Positions 33,341-42,041 of a DNA stretch of 64,000 nt are shown here, piece by piece. The notes under the pieces are model-generated. The model saw only the letters and a program-made list of their open reading frames with translations. It was not told where the DNA came from and did not search any database. The DNA lies in the NCBI RefSeq assembly GCF_014650775.1, contig NZ_BMVP01000001.1:62001-126000 (forward strand). Reading direction: 5' to 3'. How positions within the stretch are numbered: position 1 is the stretch's first letter; each line of letters starts with the position of its first letter. The translations under genes and the position numbers were made by a program. The DNA comes from Streptomyces cirratus (GTDB lineage: Bacteria > Actinomycetota > Actinomycetes > Streptomycetales > Streptomycetaceae).

Positions 33341-34101
33341 GCGGTCGCGCCACCCTTCACGTACTTGTCGTAGCCCTCGGCCTCCAGCTGGTCGGCGAGC
33401 TCGGCGCCACCGGACTCGGCGATGCGGCCGTTCGCGAACACGTGCACGAAGTCGGGCTTGATGTAGCGCAGGATGCGCGTGTAGTGGGTGATCAGCAGGG
33501 TGCCGACCTCGCCGGTCTCGCGGACGCGGTTGACGCCCTCGGAGACGATGCGCAGGGCGTCGACGTCGAGGCCGGAGTCGGTCTCGTCGAGGATCGCGAT
33601 CTTCGGCTTGAGGAGCTCCAGCTGGAGGATCTCGTGGCGCTTCTTCTCACCGCCGGAGAAGCCCTCGTTGACGTTGCGCTCGGCGAAGGCCGGGTCCATC
33701 TGGAGCTGCTCCATGGCGGACTTGACCTCCTTCACCCAGGTGCGCAGCTTCGGCGCCTCGCCGCGGATGGCGGTGGCCGAGGTGCGCAGGAAGTTGGAGA
33801 CCGAGACGCCGGGGACCTCGACCGGGTACTGCATGGCGAGGAAGACGCCGGCGCGGGCGCGCTCGTCGACGGACATCTCCAGGACGTCTTCGCCGTCGAG
33901 GGTCACGGTGCCACCGGTGATGGTGTACTTCGGGTGACCGGCCAGCGAGTACGCCAGCGTGGACTTGCCGGAGCCGTTGGGACCCATGATGGCGTGCGTC
34001 TCACCCTGCTTGACGGTGAGGTCGACGCCCTTGAGGATCTCGCGGGCGCCATTCTCGGCCTCGACGGAGACGTGCAGGTCGTGGATTTCAAGCGTTGCCA
34101 T
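33337..34101 (-). CDS. sufC: Fe-S assembly ATPase SufC
   Basis: The 254-residue ABC-type ATPase has Walker A GPNGSGKST (40-48), signature FSGGEKKRHEILQ and Walker B IAILDETDSGLDVD. SufC drives the SufB-SufD scaffold. It has no membrane partner. It sits seven bases after the Rieske gene and overlaps sufS. Confidence 0.97.
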   Translation of the reverse strand: MATLEIHDLHVSVEAENGAREILKGVDLTVKQGETHAIMGPNGSGKSTLAYSLAGHPKYTITGGTVTLDGEDVLEMSVDERARAGVFLAMQYPVEVPGVSVSNFLRTSATAIRGEAPKLRTWVKEVKSAMEQLQMDPAFAERNVNEGFSGGEKKRHEILQLELLKPKIAILDETDSGLDVDALRIVSEGVNRVRETGEVGTLLITHYTRILRYIKPDFVHVFANGRIAESGGAELADQLEAEGYDKYVKGGATA

Positions 34102-34108
34102 GGATACC

Positions 34109-34429
34109 TCAGGACTCCTGGGTGAGGGAGACGAGCACGTCGTCCCCTTCGATCTTTACGGGGTATACGGGTACGGGGCGCGTCGCGGGGAGGCCGGACG
34201 GCTTGCCGGTGCGCAGGTCGAAGGACGAGCCGTGCAGCCAGCACTCGATCATGCAGTCCTCGACCTCGCCCTCCGAGAGGGAGACGTTCGCGTGCGAGCA
34301 GATGTCGTTGATCGCGAACACCTCGCCCTCGGTGCGGACGACGGACACCGGCGTGCCGTCGAGCTCCACCCGCTTCGGGGTGTTCTCCTCCAGCTCGCTC
34401 AGCGCACAGGCCTTGACGAAATTCATCAC
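34109..34429 (-). CDS. Rieske-type non-heme iron oxygenase ferredoxin subunit
   Basis: The 106-residue protein binds a [2Fe-2S] Rieske cluster through Cys44, His46 (ICSHANVS) and Cys63, His66 (ECWLHGSSFD). It lies within the suf operon between sufD and sufC, a place often seen in actinobacteria. It may be a client, an electron donor or a sensor for the pathway; no oxygenase partner is nearby. Its start overlaps the sufD stop. Confidence 0.93.
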   Translation of the reverse strand: MMNFVKACALSELEENTPKRVELDGTPVSVVRTEGEVFAINDICSHANVSLSEGEVEDCMIECWLHGSSFDLRTGKPSGLPATRPVPVYPVKIEGDDVLVSLTQES

Positions 34430-35622
34430 ACGGAACCCTGGAGCTCGGCCTCGATCTTGGCGAGCAGGCGCTCCTCGATGTCGGGGACACCGATCTGCTG
34501 GACGAGCTCGGCGAAGAAGCCGCGCACGACCAGGCGCCGCGCCTCGTCGGCCGGGATGCCCCGGGCCTGGAGGTAGAAGAGCTGCTCGTCGTCGAACCGG
34601 CCGGTCGCGGAGGCGTGGCCGGCGCCGACGATCTCGCCGGTCTCGATCTCCAGGTTCGGCACCGAGTCGACCCGCGCGCCGTCCGTGAGGACGAGGTTGC
34701 GGTTCATCTCGTAGGTGTCGGTGCCCTCGGCGCTCTTCTGGATCAGCACGTCACCGATCCAGACGGCGTGGGCGTCCTGGCCCTGGAGCGCACCCTTGTA
34801 GACCACGTGCGACTTGCAGTGCGGGGCGTCGTGCGTGACCAGGAGGCGGTGCTCCTGGTGCTGGCCGGCGTCCGTGAAGTACAGGCCGAGCAGCTCGGCC
34901 TCGCCGCCGGGGCCCGCGTAGCTGATCCGCGGGTGCAGGCGTACGACGTCGCCGCCGAAGGTGACGACGATCGACTTGTAGCTCGCGTCCCGCCCGACCA
35001 GCGTGTTGTGCTGGGAGCAGTGCACGGCGGTGTCTTCCCAGTCCTGCACGGACACGACGGTGAGCTTCGCGCCGTCGCCGACGACGAACTCGACGTTCGC
35101 GGCGCGCACGCCGTCACCGGTGTGGTCGATGACGATGACGGCCTCGGCGAAGGCCTGCACCTCGAAGACGGTGTGGCCGAAGGTCGTGCCGCCCTCGCCG
35201 TGCAGGGAGACGCGCACGGGCTCGTCCAGGACGGTCTCCTTGGGCACGGTGACGACCGTGGCCTTGGTGAAGGAGGAGAACGCCTGGGCGGCGACACGGT
35301 CGACGGGGGCGCCGGCCCTGCCGATGCGGGCGTCATCGCGCTCGACCGACTCGATCGTGACGACGTCGGGGGCGTCGATCTGGGCCTTCATGGTGCCGCC
35401 CGCGACCGCGGTGCCGTCGTGGAGACCACGCAGGCGCGCCAGCGGGGTGAAGCGCCACTCCTCCTCACGGCCGTGGGGGACGGGGAAGTCCGCCACGTCG
35501 AAGGACGGGGGTGCACTCATCCGGGTGGCGACGGTGGACTCTGCGGCCACCGCGATCGCGCCGGCGGTGGTCGAGCCCGCCGGGATGTTCTGAGCCTCAG
35601 CCATGGCTGTCGTGTTGCTCAC
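34426..35622 (-). CDS. sufD: Fe-S cluster assembly protein SufD
   Basis: The 398-residue protein is the SufD scaffold partner. It has the N-terminal WRFTPLARLRGLHDG block and the beta-helix core (QHNTLVGRDASYKS), ending with GHASATGRFDDEQLFYLQARG. SufB2 or SufBC2D complexes assemble Fe-S clusters on it. GTG 35622 is preferred; ATG 35604 has no ribosome site. It follows sufB by 56 bases. Confidence 0.95.
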   Translation of the reverse strand: MSNTTAMAEAQNIPAGSTTAGAIAVAAESTVATRMSAPPSFDVADFPVPHGREEEWRFTPLARLRGLHDGTAVAGGTMKAQIDAPDVVTIESVERDDARIGRAGAPVDRVAAQAFSSFTKATVVTVPKETVLDEPVRVSLHGEGGTTFGHTVFEVQAFAEAVIVIDHTGDGVRAANVEFVVGDGAKLTVVSVQDWEDTAVHCSQHNTLVGRDASYKSIVVTFGGDVVRLHPRISYAGPGGEAELLGLYFTDAGQHQEHRLLVTHDAPHCKSHVVYKGALQGQDAHAVWIGDVLIQKSAEGTDTYEMNRNLVLTDGARVDSVPNLEIETGEIVGAGHASATGRFDDEQLFYLQARGIPADEARRLVVRGFFAELVQQIGVPDIEERLLAKIEAELQGSV

Positions 35623-35678
35623 TCTCTTGTAAAGCGCTGCCTGCGTCGAAGGATTGCTGCGTGAGGGGGCGGGCGGGA

Positions 35679-37094
35679 TTAACCGACCGAACCCTCCATC
35701 TGCAGTTCGATCAGCCGGTTCAGCTCCAGCGCGTACTCCATGGGCAGCTCACGCGCGATGGGCTCGACGAAGCCCCGCACGATCATGGCCATGGCCTCGA
35801 ACTCCGTCAGACCGCGGCTCATCAGGTAGAAGAGCTGGTCGTCGGAGACCTTGGAGACGGTGGCCTCGTGGCCCATGGAGACGTCGTCCTCGCGGACGTC
35901 CACGTAGGGGTACGTGTCCGAACGGGAGATCGTGTCGACCAACAGCGCGTCGCACAGCACGTTGGACTTGGAGCCGTGCGCGCCCTCGCCGATCTCGACC
36001 AGGCCGCGGTAGGAGGTCCGGCCGCCGCCCCGCGCCACCGACTTGGAGACGATGTTGGAGGAGGTGTTCGGCGCCATGTGGACCATCTTGGAGCCGGCGT
36101 CCTGGTGCTGGCCCTCGCCCGCGAAGGCGATGGACAGGGTCTCGCCCTTGGCGTGCTCGCCCATCAGGTAGACGGCCGGGTACTTCATGGTGACCTTGGA
36201 ACCGATGTTGCCGTCGATCCACTCCATGGTCGCGCCCTCGTACGCCACGGCGCGCTTGGTGACCAGGTTGTAGACGTTGTTCGACCAGTTCTGGATGGTC
36301 GTGTAGCGGCAGCGGCCGCCCTTCTTGACGATGATCTCCACCACGGCGCTGTGCAGCGAGTCCGAGGAGTAGATCGGGGCGGTGCAGCCCTCGACGTAGT
36401 GGACGTACGCGTCCTCGTCGACGATGATCAGCGTCCGCTCGAACTGGCCCATGTTCTCCGTGTTGATGCGGAAGTAGGCCTGGAGCGGGATGTCGACCTT
36501 GACGCCCTTGGGCACGTAGATGAACGAGCCGCCCGACCACACGGCGGTGTTCAGCGACGCGAACTTGTTGTCGCCGACCGGGATGACCGTGCCGAAGTAC
36601 TCCTGGAAGAGCTCCGGGTGCTCCTTGAGCGCGGTGTCCGTGTCGAGGAAGATGACGCCCTGCTCCTCCAGGTCCTCGCGGATCTGGTGGTAGACGACCT
36701 CGGACTCGTACTGGGCCGCGACACCGGCGACGAGGCGCTGCTTCTCCGCCTCGGGGATGCCGAGCTTGTCGTACGTGTTCTTGATGTCCTGCGGCAGGTC
36801 CTCCCAGGAAGCGGCCTGCTTCTCGGTGGAGCGCACGAAGTACTTGATGTTGTCGAAGTCGATGCCGGAGAGGTCGGAGCCCCAGTTCGGCATGGGCTTC
36901 TTGTCGAACAGCTTGAGGCCCTTGAGGCGGAGGTTCAGCATCCACTCCGGCTCGGACTTCTTGCCGGAGATGTCGCGGACGACCTCTTCGGACAGACCCC
37001 GCTTGGCAGCGGCACCGGCCGCGTCGGAGTCGGCCCAGCCGTATTCGTAGGTGCCCAGGCCATCGAGCTCAGGGTGAGCAGTCTCCGTGGTCAT
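35679..37094 (-). CDS. sufB: Fe-S cluster assembly protein SufB
   Basis: The 471-residue scaffold has the typical core ([19 protein letters not shown], then [20 protein letters not shown]) and end ([20 protein letters not shown]). The conserved Cys of the GCTAP segment is present. ATG 37094 follows GGGAGGAA and overlaps the sufR stop by four bases, so it is translationally coupled to the regulator. Confidence 0.96.
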   Translation of the reverse strand: MTTETAHPELDGLGTYEYGWADSDAAGAAAKRGLSEEVVRDISGKKSEPEWMLNLRLKGLKLFDKKPMPNWGSDLSGIDFDNIKYFVRSTEKQAASWEDLPQDIKNTYDKLGIPEAEKQRLVAGVAAQYESEVVYHQIREDLEEQGVIFLDTDTALKEHPELFQEYFGTVIPVGDNKFASLNTAVWSGGSFIYVPKGVKVDIPLQAYFRINTENMGQFERTLIIVDEDAYVHYVEGCTAPIYSSDSLHSAVVEIIVKKGGRCRYTTIQNWSNNVYNLVTKRAVAYEGATMEWIDGNIGSKVTMKYPAVYLMGEHAKGETLSIAFAGEGQHQDAGSKMVHMAPNTSSNIVSKSVARGGGRTSYRGLVEIGEGAHGSKSNVLCDALLVDTISRSDTYPYVDVREDDVSMGHEATVSKVSDDQLFYLMSRGLTEFEAMAMIVRGFVEPIARELPMEYALELNRLIELQMEGSVG

Positions 37095-37867
37095 GCGGGG
37101 TTCCTCCCGGCCGTGCTTGCAGATACTGATGAGTCGGTCTGTGCGGCGCCCGTGGCGCCGGCGCTTCCGCTTCGCGGAATGAACGTCGTGCACACCCCGT
37201 CGCCGTGGGCGATCGTGGCGAGCCGCTGCACATGGGTCCCGAGCAGGCGGGAGAAGACCTCGGTCTCCGCCTCGCAGAGCTGCGGGAACTGCTCGGCTAC
37301 GTGGGCCACCGGGCAGTGGTGCTGGCAGAGCTGTTCACCGCTGTGCGGACCGGGAGCGCTCTTCGCCGTAGCAGCGTACCCGTCCGCGGTCAACGCCTTG
37401 GCCAGGGCCTCGGCGCGGTCCCCGGGGGCGGCCGCCTCGACGGCCTCCCGGTAGGTCTCCGCCTGTGCCGCCATGCGCGCCCTGGCGAAGGCGGCGACAG
37501 CCGCCTCGCCCTGCTCGCCCCCGCCGGCGGCCTGCGCGATCCAGCGCATGGCGTCCACGGCGAGCGAGTCGTAGGACTGGTCGAAGGCGTCGCGGCCGCA
37601 GTCGGTGAGCGCGAAGACCTTGGCGGGCCGGCCCCGGGTGCGCGCCCCGTAGACGCGCTGCGCGCGGGGTGCGACCACGTCGTCCGCGACGAGCGCGTCC
37701 AGGTGGCGGCGCACGGCGGCCTGGGTGAGGCCGAGGCGCTGCGCGAGGTCGGCGACGGTGGACGGACCGTGGTCCAGGATGGAGCGCGCGACCCGGTCGC
37801 GGGTTGACCGCTCCCCGGTTGCGAGCTCCCCCTGAGGGGTCTCGATCATCCGTCCGCCGTATTTCAC
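37091..37867 (-). CDS. sufR: Fe-S cluster-sensing repressor SufR
   Basis: The 258-residue protein has an N-terminal winged helix (about residues 22-90, [21 protein letters not shown]). The C-terminal region carries Cys181, Cys185 and Cys198 ([18 protein letters not shown]), the pattern that ligates a [4Fe-4S] cluster in SufR. It represses the suf operon when clusters are plentiful. GTG 37867 is the longest start; ATG 37849 is the other. The operator at 37867-37880 overlaps the GTG, which may favour the inner start or a leaderless message. Confidence 0.92.
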   Translation of the reverse strand: MKYGGRMIETPQGELATGERSTRDRVARSILDHGPSTVADLAQRLGLTQAAVRRHLDALVADDVVAPRAQRVYGARTRGRPAKVFALTDCGRDAFDQSYDSLAVDAMRWIAQAAGGGEQGEAAVAAFARARMAAQAETYREAVEAAAPGDRAEALAKALTADGYAATAKSAPGPHSGEQLCQHHCPVAHVAEQFPQLCEAETEVFSRLLGTHVQRLATIAHGDGVCTTFIPRSGSAGATGAAQTDSSVSASTAGRNPA

Positions 37868-37880
37868 AACGCCATTGTTG
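37867..37880. promoter_or_regulatory. SufR operator, CAAC-N6-GTTG
   Basis: CAACGCCATTGTTG matches the 14-base CAAC-N6-GTTG motif that, as I recall, was reported for Streptomyces avermitilis SufR. It abuts the sufR start. The upstream minus-strand region has an AT-rich TAATTAC stretch suited to a promoter. Confidence 0.7.
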
Positions 37881-38053
37881 CGTAATTACTCGGGCACGGA
37901 CAAGCGGTGACGGACGCCACTCCTGGTGTCCTCCATCACTAAGGGTTACCTAATTTAAGCGGTAGATCACTCAAAGCAGCACGTGAGAGCGAGTTCCGGC
38001 CCCCTTTACCCCACGGCCCGGGCGGCCGTCCGGCCCTCCGTAGACTCACCCGC

Positions 38054-38980
38054 ATGAGTAACGACCCCGCCGTGGAAATCCGCGGACTGGTGAAGCGGTA
38101 CGGACCGAAAACCGCGGTGGACGGCCTCGACCTCACCGTGCGCAGGGCCTCGGTCACCGCCGTCCTCGGCCCCAACGGCGCGGGCAAGACCACCACCGTG
38201 GAGACCTGCGAGGGCTACCTGCGCCCCGACGCCGGCACCGTACGGGTCCTCGGCCTCGACCCGATCACCCAGGCCCCGGCCCTGCGCCCCCGGATAGGCG
38301 TGATGCTCCAGTCCGGCGGCGTCTACTCCGGCGCCCGCGCCGTGGAGATGCTGCGCCACATGGCGAGCCTCTACGCCGACCCGCTCGACGTCCCCGCCCT
38401 GGTGGACCGCCTCGGCCTCGGCAGCTGCGGGCGCACCCCCTACCGCCGGCTCTCCGGCGGCCAGCAGCAGCGCCTGGCGCTGGCCATGGCCGTCGTGGGC
38501 CGCCCCGAGCTGGTCTTCCTGGACGAGCCGACCGCCGGCCTCGACCCGCAGGCCCGCCGCGCGACCTGGGACCTCGTACGGGAGCTGCGCGCCGACGGCG
38601 TCGGCGTCGTCCTCACCACCCACCACATGGACGAGGCCGAACAGCTCGCCGACGAGGTCGCCATCGTGGACGCCGGCAAGGTCGTCGCCCACGGCAGCCC
38701 CGAGCTGCTGTGCCGCGGCGGCGCCGAGAACACCCTGCGCTTCACCGGGCGCCCCTCCCTGGACCTGGCCTCGCTGCTCAAGGCCCTGCCCGACGGCACC
38801 CAGGCCGCCGAGCTCACCGCCGGCGTCTACCGGGTCACCGGCGACGTCGACCCGCAGATGCTGGCGACCGTCGCGTCCTGGTGCGCACAGAACGGGGTGA
38901 TGCCGGACAGCCTCACGGTGGAGCGGCACACCCTCGAAGACGTCTTCCTGGAGCTGACCGGTAAGGAGCTGCGCGCATGA
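38054..38980 (+). CDS. ABC transporter ATP-binding protein (DrrA-like)
   Basis: The 308-residue ATPase has Walker A GPNGAGKTTTVE (near residue 37), signature LSGGQQQRLALAMA and Walker B LVFLDEPTAGLDP, with the H-loop TTHHMDEAE. The C-terminal extension is the DrrA/CcmA export type. It overlaps the permease start by four bases. The substrate is unknown; drug, lipid or antibiotic export is usual. The start is 186 bases from sufR, divergent. Confidence 0.93.
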   Translation: MSNDPAVEIRGLVKRYGPKTAVDGLDLTVRRASVTAVLGPNGAGKTTTVETCEGYLRPDAGTVRVLGLDPITQAPALRPRIGVMLQSGGVYSGARAVEMLRHMASLYADPLDVPALVDRLGLGSCGRTPYRRLSGGQQQRLALAMAVVGRPELVFLDEPTAGLDPQARRATWDLVRELRADGVGVVLTTHHMDEAEQLADEVAIVDAGKVVAHGSPELLCRGGAENTLRFTGRPSLDLASLLKALPDGTQAAELTAGVYRVTGDVDPQMLATVASWCAQNGVMPDSLTVERHTLEDVFLELTGKELRA

Positions 38981-39744
38981 GCGCCGGTACGTTCACCCCC
39001 CGGCCCGCGGCCGCGCCCGTGACCCGGATGATCCGGGCCCAGACCGCGCTGGAGACGCGGATGCTCCTGCGCAACGGCGAACAGCTGCTGCTGACCGTGA
39101 TCATCCCGGCGCTGCTGCTGGTGCTGTTCTCATCCGTGGACATCCTCGACACCGGTGCCGGCAAGTCCGTCGACTTCCTCGCGCCCGGCGTCCTCGCGCT
39201 CGCCGTGATGTCCACCGCCTTCACCGGCCAGGCCATCGCCACCGGCTTCGACCGGCGCTACGGGGTACTCAAGCGGCTCGGTGCCTCTCCGCTGCCGCGC
39301 CGGGCCCTGATGGCCGCCAAGACCCTGTCGGTACTGCTCACCGAGGTGCTCCAGGTCGCCCTGCTCACGGTGATCGCCCTGGCGCTGGGCTGGTCGCCGC
39401 ACGGGAACCCGCTCGCGGTCGCCGCGCTGCTCCTGCTGGGCACCGCCGCCTTCTCCGGGCTCGGGCTCCTGATGGCGGGCACGCTCAAGGCCGAGGCGAC
39501 CCTGGCCGCCGCGAACCTGGTGTTCCTGCTGCTGCTGGTCGGCGGCGGGGTGATCGTGCCGCTGGACAAGTTCCCGGACGCGGTGCGCTCCGTACTGGAA
39601 CTGCTGCCCATATCGGCGCTGTCGGACGGGCTGCGCGAGGTGCTCCGCAACGGGGCGGCGATGCCGTGGGGCGACGCGGCCGTCCTGGCCTGCTGGTCGG
39701 TCCTGGGGCTCGGCGCCGCCGCCCGCTTCTTCCGCTGGGAGTGA
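38977..39744 (+). CDS. ABC-2 type transporter permease
   Basis: The 255-residue protein has six predicted hydrophobic helices and the ABC-2 pattern VMSTAFTGQAIATGFDRRYGVLKRLGASPL near residues 85-115. It forms the membrane channel for the adjacent ATPase. The two overlap by four bases, so equal synthesis is expected. No periplasmic binding protein is present, as expected for an exporter. Confidence 0.92.
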   Translation: MSAGTFTPRPAAAPVTRMIRAQTALETRMLLRNGEQLLLTVIIPALLLVLFSSVDILDTGAGKSVDFLAPGVLALAVMSTAFTGQAIATGFDRRYGVLKRLGASPLPRRALMAAKTLSVLLTEVLQVALLTVIALALGWSPHGNPLAVAALLLLGTAAFSGLGLLMAGTLKAEATLAAANLVFLLLLVGGGVIVPLDKFPDAVRSVLELLPISALSDGLREVLRNGAAMPWGDAAVLACWSVLGLGAAARFFRWE

Positions 39745-39828
39745 ATCCCTTCCCCCGTTCGTTGTCCGGGCACGAGGATGGGCGCCGCCACACATCAGCG
39801 ACGCACACCAGGACACCGGGGGCGCGGC

Positions 39829-40965
39829 ATGGGGCAGCGGGAAGCCGTTCTACGGCTGGACCAGCAGTGGGCGAGAGTCCGTTCGGGGTCGGCGCACACC
39901 GGGCCCGGCGAAGCCGACCGGCTGCTCGCCGAGCTGATCGGCGCGCTGCGCGAGCCCGCCCGCACCGACGCCGAGTGCGCCGCGCGGCTGGGCCTGCGCC
40001 TGGGTGACCTCGCGGCGCGCCGCTTCGCCGCCGGGGACCGGGCGGGGGCCCTGTCCGCCATCGAGGAAGCGCTCCGGCACGCCGGGCAGGCGGCCGGACA
40101 CGATCCGGAGTTCGCCCGCTGGTACGCCCGGTCGCTGATCAACCAGGGCGTCTGGCTGGCCTGGCCGCTGAGCGACGGGGACCGGCTGCCGCGCTTTCCG
40201 CTCGGCGCGGCCGGGGAGAGCGGCCCGAGCCCCATGGAGCGGGCGGCCGGCGAGCGCGCGCGGGACGTGACCCGCGCCGCCGTGGAGGTCTGGACCGGGC
40301 TCGACCAGCACGATGCGGTCAATCGGCGCGGGCTGGCGCAGGCCAAGGTGTTCCTCGGGGACCGCCTCGCCGAGCTGGGCTTCGCCGAGGACGCGGTGGC
40401 GTGGGCGGTGGACGCGGAGGCCGGTTTCCGGCGGATCCTGCTGTCCGGTCCGGACCCGGAGGAGGCGGAGGAGGCCGAGGGCGCCCTCGACCACATCGGC
40501 CGCCAGCTGGAACTGCGGCTGCGCCACCTGTCCTTCGACTCCCTCGCCGGTCTGCGCGCCCAGGGCCTGCTGCCCGAGCGGCTGCTGCCCCGGGCCGTGG
40601 TGGCCGCCCGGATCCAGGGCACCCCGGAACCGGAGATCGCGTCCCGGCTGGGCCTGGAGCCGGAGCAGGTCGTCACGATGCTGGAGGTCACGCCGTGGCT
40701 CGCGGTGTGGCGCATCGAGGTCCGCGGCGCCGATGGGCTGTGGACCGTACCGGACCAGGCCTGGCACGGCGCCGGCGAGGTGCGCGACCTGAGCGCCGAG
40801 GAAGTGGCGGCCGAGCTGATCCACGGGTTCATGGCGTCGCCGCACTACCCGGGCGACGAGGGCTTCTGGCGCGTCCGGGTGTGGTGGCACGAGGAAGGCG
40901 ACCCGGCGGGCGCGAAGTTCCGCCTGGTCATCGGGCCCGACGCACCCGTGGGCACCCCCTCGTGA
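39829..40965 (+). CDS. Hypothetical protein with repeat-like helical body
   Basis: The 378-residue soluble protein has helical repeats that look TPR-like (GALSAIEEALRHAGQ, AWAVDAEAGFRRILL). The segment TPEPEIASRLGLEPEQVVTML near residue 280 looks like a helix-turn-helix. The last 90 residues are Trp-rich (EVTPWLAVWRIEVRG, EGFWRVRVWWHEEG). ATG 39829 follows GGGGG at seven bases. I cannot name a family. It lies after the ABC genes with an 84-base gap. Confidence 0.7.
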   Translation: MGQREAVLRLDQQWARVRSGSAHTGPGEADRLLAELIGALREPARTDAECAARLGLRLGDLAARRFAAGDRAGALSAIEEALRHAGQAAGHDPEFARWYARSLINQGVWLAWPLSDGDRLPRFPLGAAGESGPSPMERAAGERARDVTRAAVEVWTGLDQHDAVNRRGLAQAKVFLGDRLAELGFAEDAVAWAVDAEAGFRRILLSGPDPEEAEEAEGALDHIGRQLELRLRHLSFDSLAGLRAQGLLPERLLPRAVVAARIQGTPEPEIASRLGLEPEQVVTMLEVTPWLAVWRIEVRGADGLWTVPDQAWHGAGEVRDLSAEEVAAELIHGFMASPHYPGDEGFWRVRVWWHEEGDPAGAKFRLVIGPDAPVGTPS

Positions 40966-40986
40966 AAGTTTGCACAAGGCGCGGCC

Positions 40987-40992
40987 TACGAT
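40987..40992 (+). promoter_or_regulatory. Possible -10 element for a leaderless ctaA message
   Basis: TACGAT lies seven to eight bases before GTG 41000, so the transcript would start at or near the start codon. TGAAAG is 18 bases upstream as a weak -35. No good ribosome site precedes the GTG. Confidence 0.4.
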
Positions 40993-40999
40993 AGGGGCC

Positions 41000-41959
41000 G
41001 TGTTGAACCCCCTCGCCTTCCTCGCCAGCCGCTGGACCCCGTCACCCCGGACCGTCCGGCGGGCCGCGTTCGCCGCGCTCCTCATGAGCGTCGCCATCGT
41101 CGTCACCGGCGGCGCGGTGCGGCTGACCGGATCCGGTCTCGGCTGCGACACCTGGCCCAAGTGCACCGACGGCAGTCTGATCGTCACCCAGGAACAGGGA
41201 TTCCACGGCGCCGTCGAGTTCGGCAACCGCATGCTGACGTACGTGCTCTGCGCGGCCGTCGGCTGGTTCATCCTGACCGCCCGCTCCGCCAAGCCGTGGC
41301 GCCGCTCCCTGACCCGGCTCGGCTGGCTCCAGTTCGCCCTCGTGATGAGCAACGCGGTCCTCGGCGGCATCACCGTGCTGACCGGGCTGAACCCGTACAG
41401 CGTGGCCGCGCACTTCCTGCTCGCCACCTCCCTGATCGCGGTCACCACCGTCAGCTGGCAGCGCACCGCCGAGGGCGACTGTGCGCCCCGGCCCCGGGTG
41501 CCCGGCCCGGTGCACAGGCTCACGTGGGCGCTGGTCGCGGCCACCTTGGTCCTGATCGCGGCGGGCACCGTCGTCACCGGCTCCGGCCCGCACGCGGGTG
41601 ACAGCAGCGAGATCAAGCGGATGCCGTTCGGCTGGTCGGCCACCGCGCACGTCCACGCCGTGTCCGCCTGGGTGGTGTGCGCGCTCGCGCTGGCGGTGTG
41701 GCTGGTGCTGCGCGTGGCGGACGCCCCCGCCGACACCCGGGCGCGCGCCCGCGACCTGCTGGTCGTGCTGCTCGCCCAGGGCGCCGTCGGCTACGTCCAG
41801 TACTTCACCCACGTGCCCGAGGTGCTGGTCGCCGTGCACATGCTGGGCTCCTGCCTGGTGTGGATCTCGGTCCTGCGCGTGGTGCTGAGCCTGCGCGAGC
41901 GGCCGGTGGAGCGGGCGGGCATCCCCACCCAGGGCGACAGCCGGCTTTCCTCCGTCTGA
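41000..41959 (+). CDS. ctaA: Heme A synthase (COX15/CtaA)
   Basis: The 319-residue membrane protein has eight hydrophobic helices in two homologous halves. The first half has VTGGAVRLTGSGLGC with the loop Cys pair (GCDTWPKC) and GAVEFGNRMLTY. The second half has HVHAVSAWVV and HMLGSCLVW, supplying His ligands. It oxidises heme O to heme A for cytochrome aa3 oxidase. GTG 41000 is the start. ctaB lies 2.6 kb away on the other strand. A 17-bp repeat array starts at its stop codon. Confidence 0.93.
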   Translation: MLNPLAFLASRWTPSPRTVRRAAFAALLMSVAIVVTGGAVRLTGSGLGCDTWPKCTDGSLIVTQEQGFHGAVEFGNRMLTYVLCAAVGWFILTARSAKPWRRSLTRLGWLQFALVMSNAVLGGITVLTGLNPYSVAAHFLLATSLIAVTTVSWQRTAEGDCAPRPRVPGPVHRLTWALVAATLVLIAAGTVVTGSGPHAGDSSEIKRMPFGWSATAHVHAVSAWVVCALALAVWLVLRVADAPADTRARARDLLVVLLAQGAVGYVQYFTHVPEVLVAVHMLGSCLVWISVLRVVLSLRERPVERAGIPTQGDSRLSSV

Positions 41960-42023
41960 GCGCGCCGACCCGTCTGAGCATGCCGGGCCTCTGAGCGCGC
42001 CGGGCCTCTGGGCGCGCCGGGCC
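41955..42023. repeat. 17-bp tandem repeat beginning at the ctaA stop codon
   Basis: Four copies of TCTGAGCGCGCCGGGCC-like units begin at 41955 (18 bases), 41973, 41990 and 42007. The first includes the ctaA TGA. The gap to the amidohydrolase gene is otherwise short and GC-rich. Confidence 0.8.
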
Positions 42024-42041
42024 GGCGCCGCCCCGGGCGGC

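Noticed and set aside
37935..37956. Iron-box (DmdR/IdeR) site between sufR and the ABC genes
   Set aside because: Only one half (ACCTAA) fits well; overall match to the TTAGGTTAGGCTAACCTAA form is about 11 of 19.
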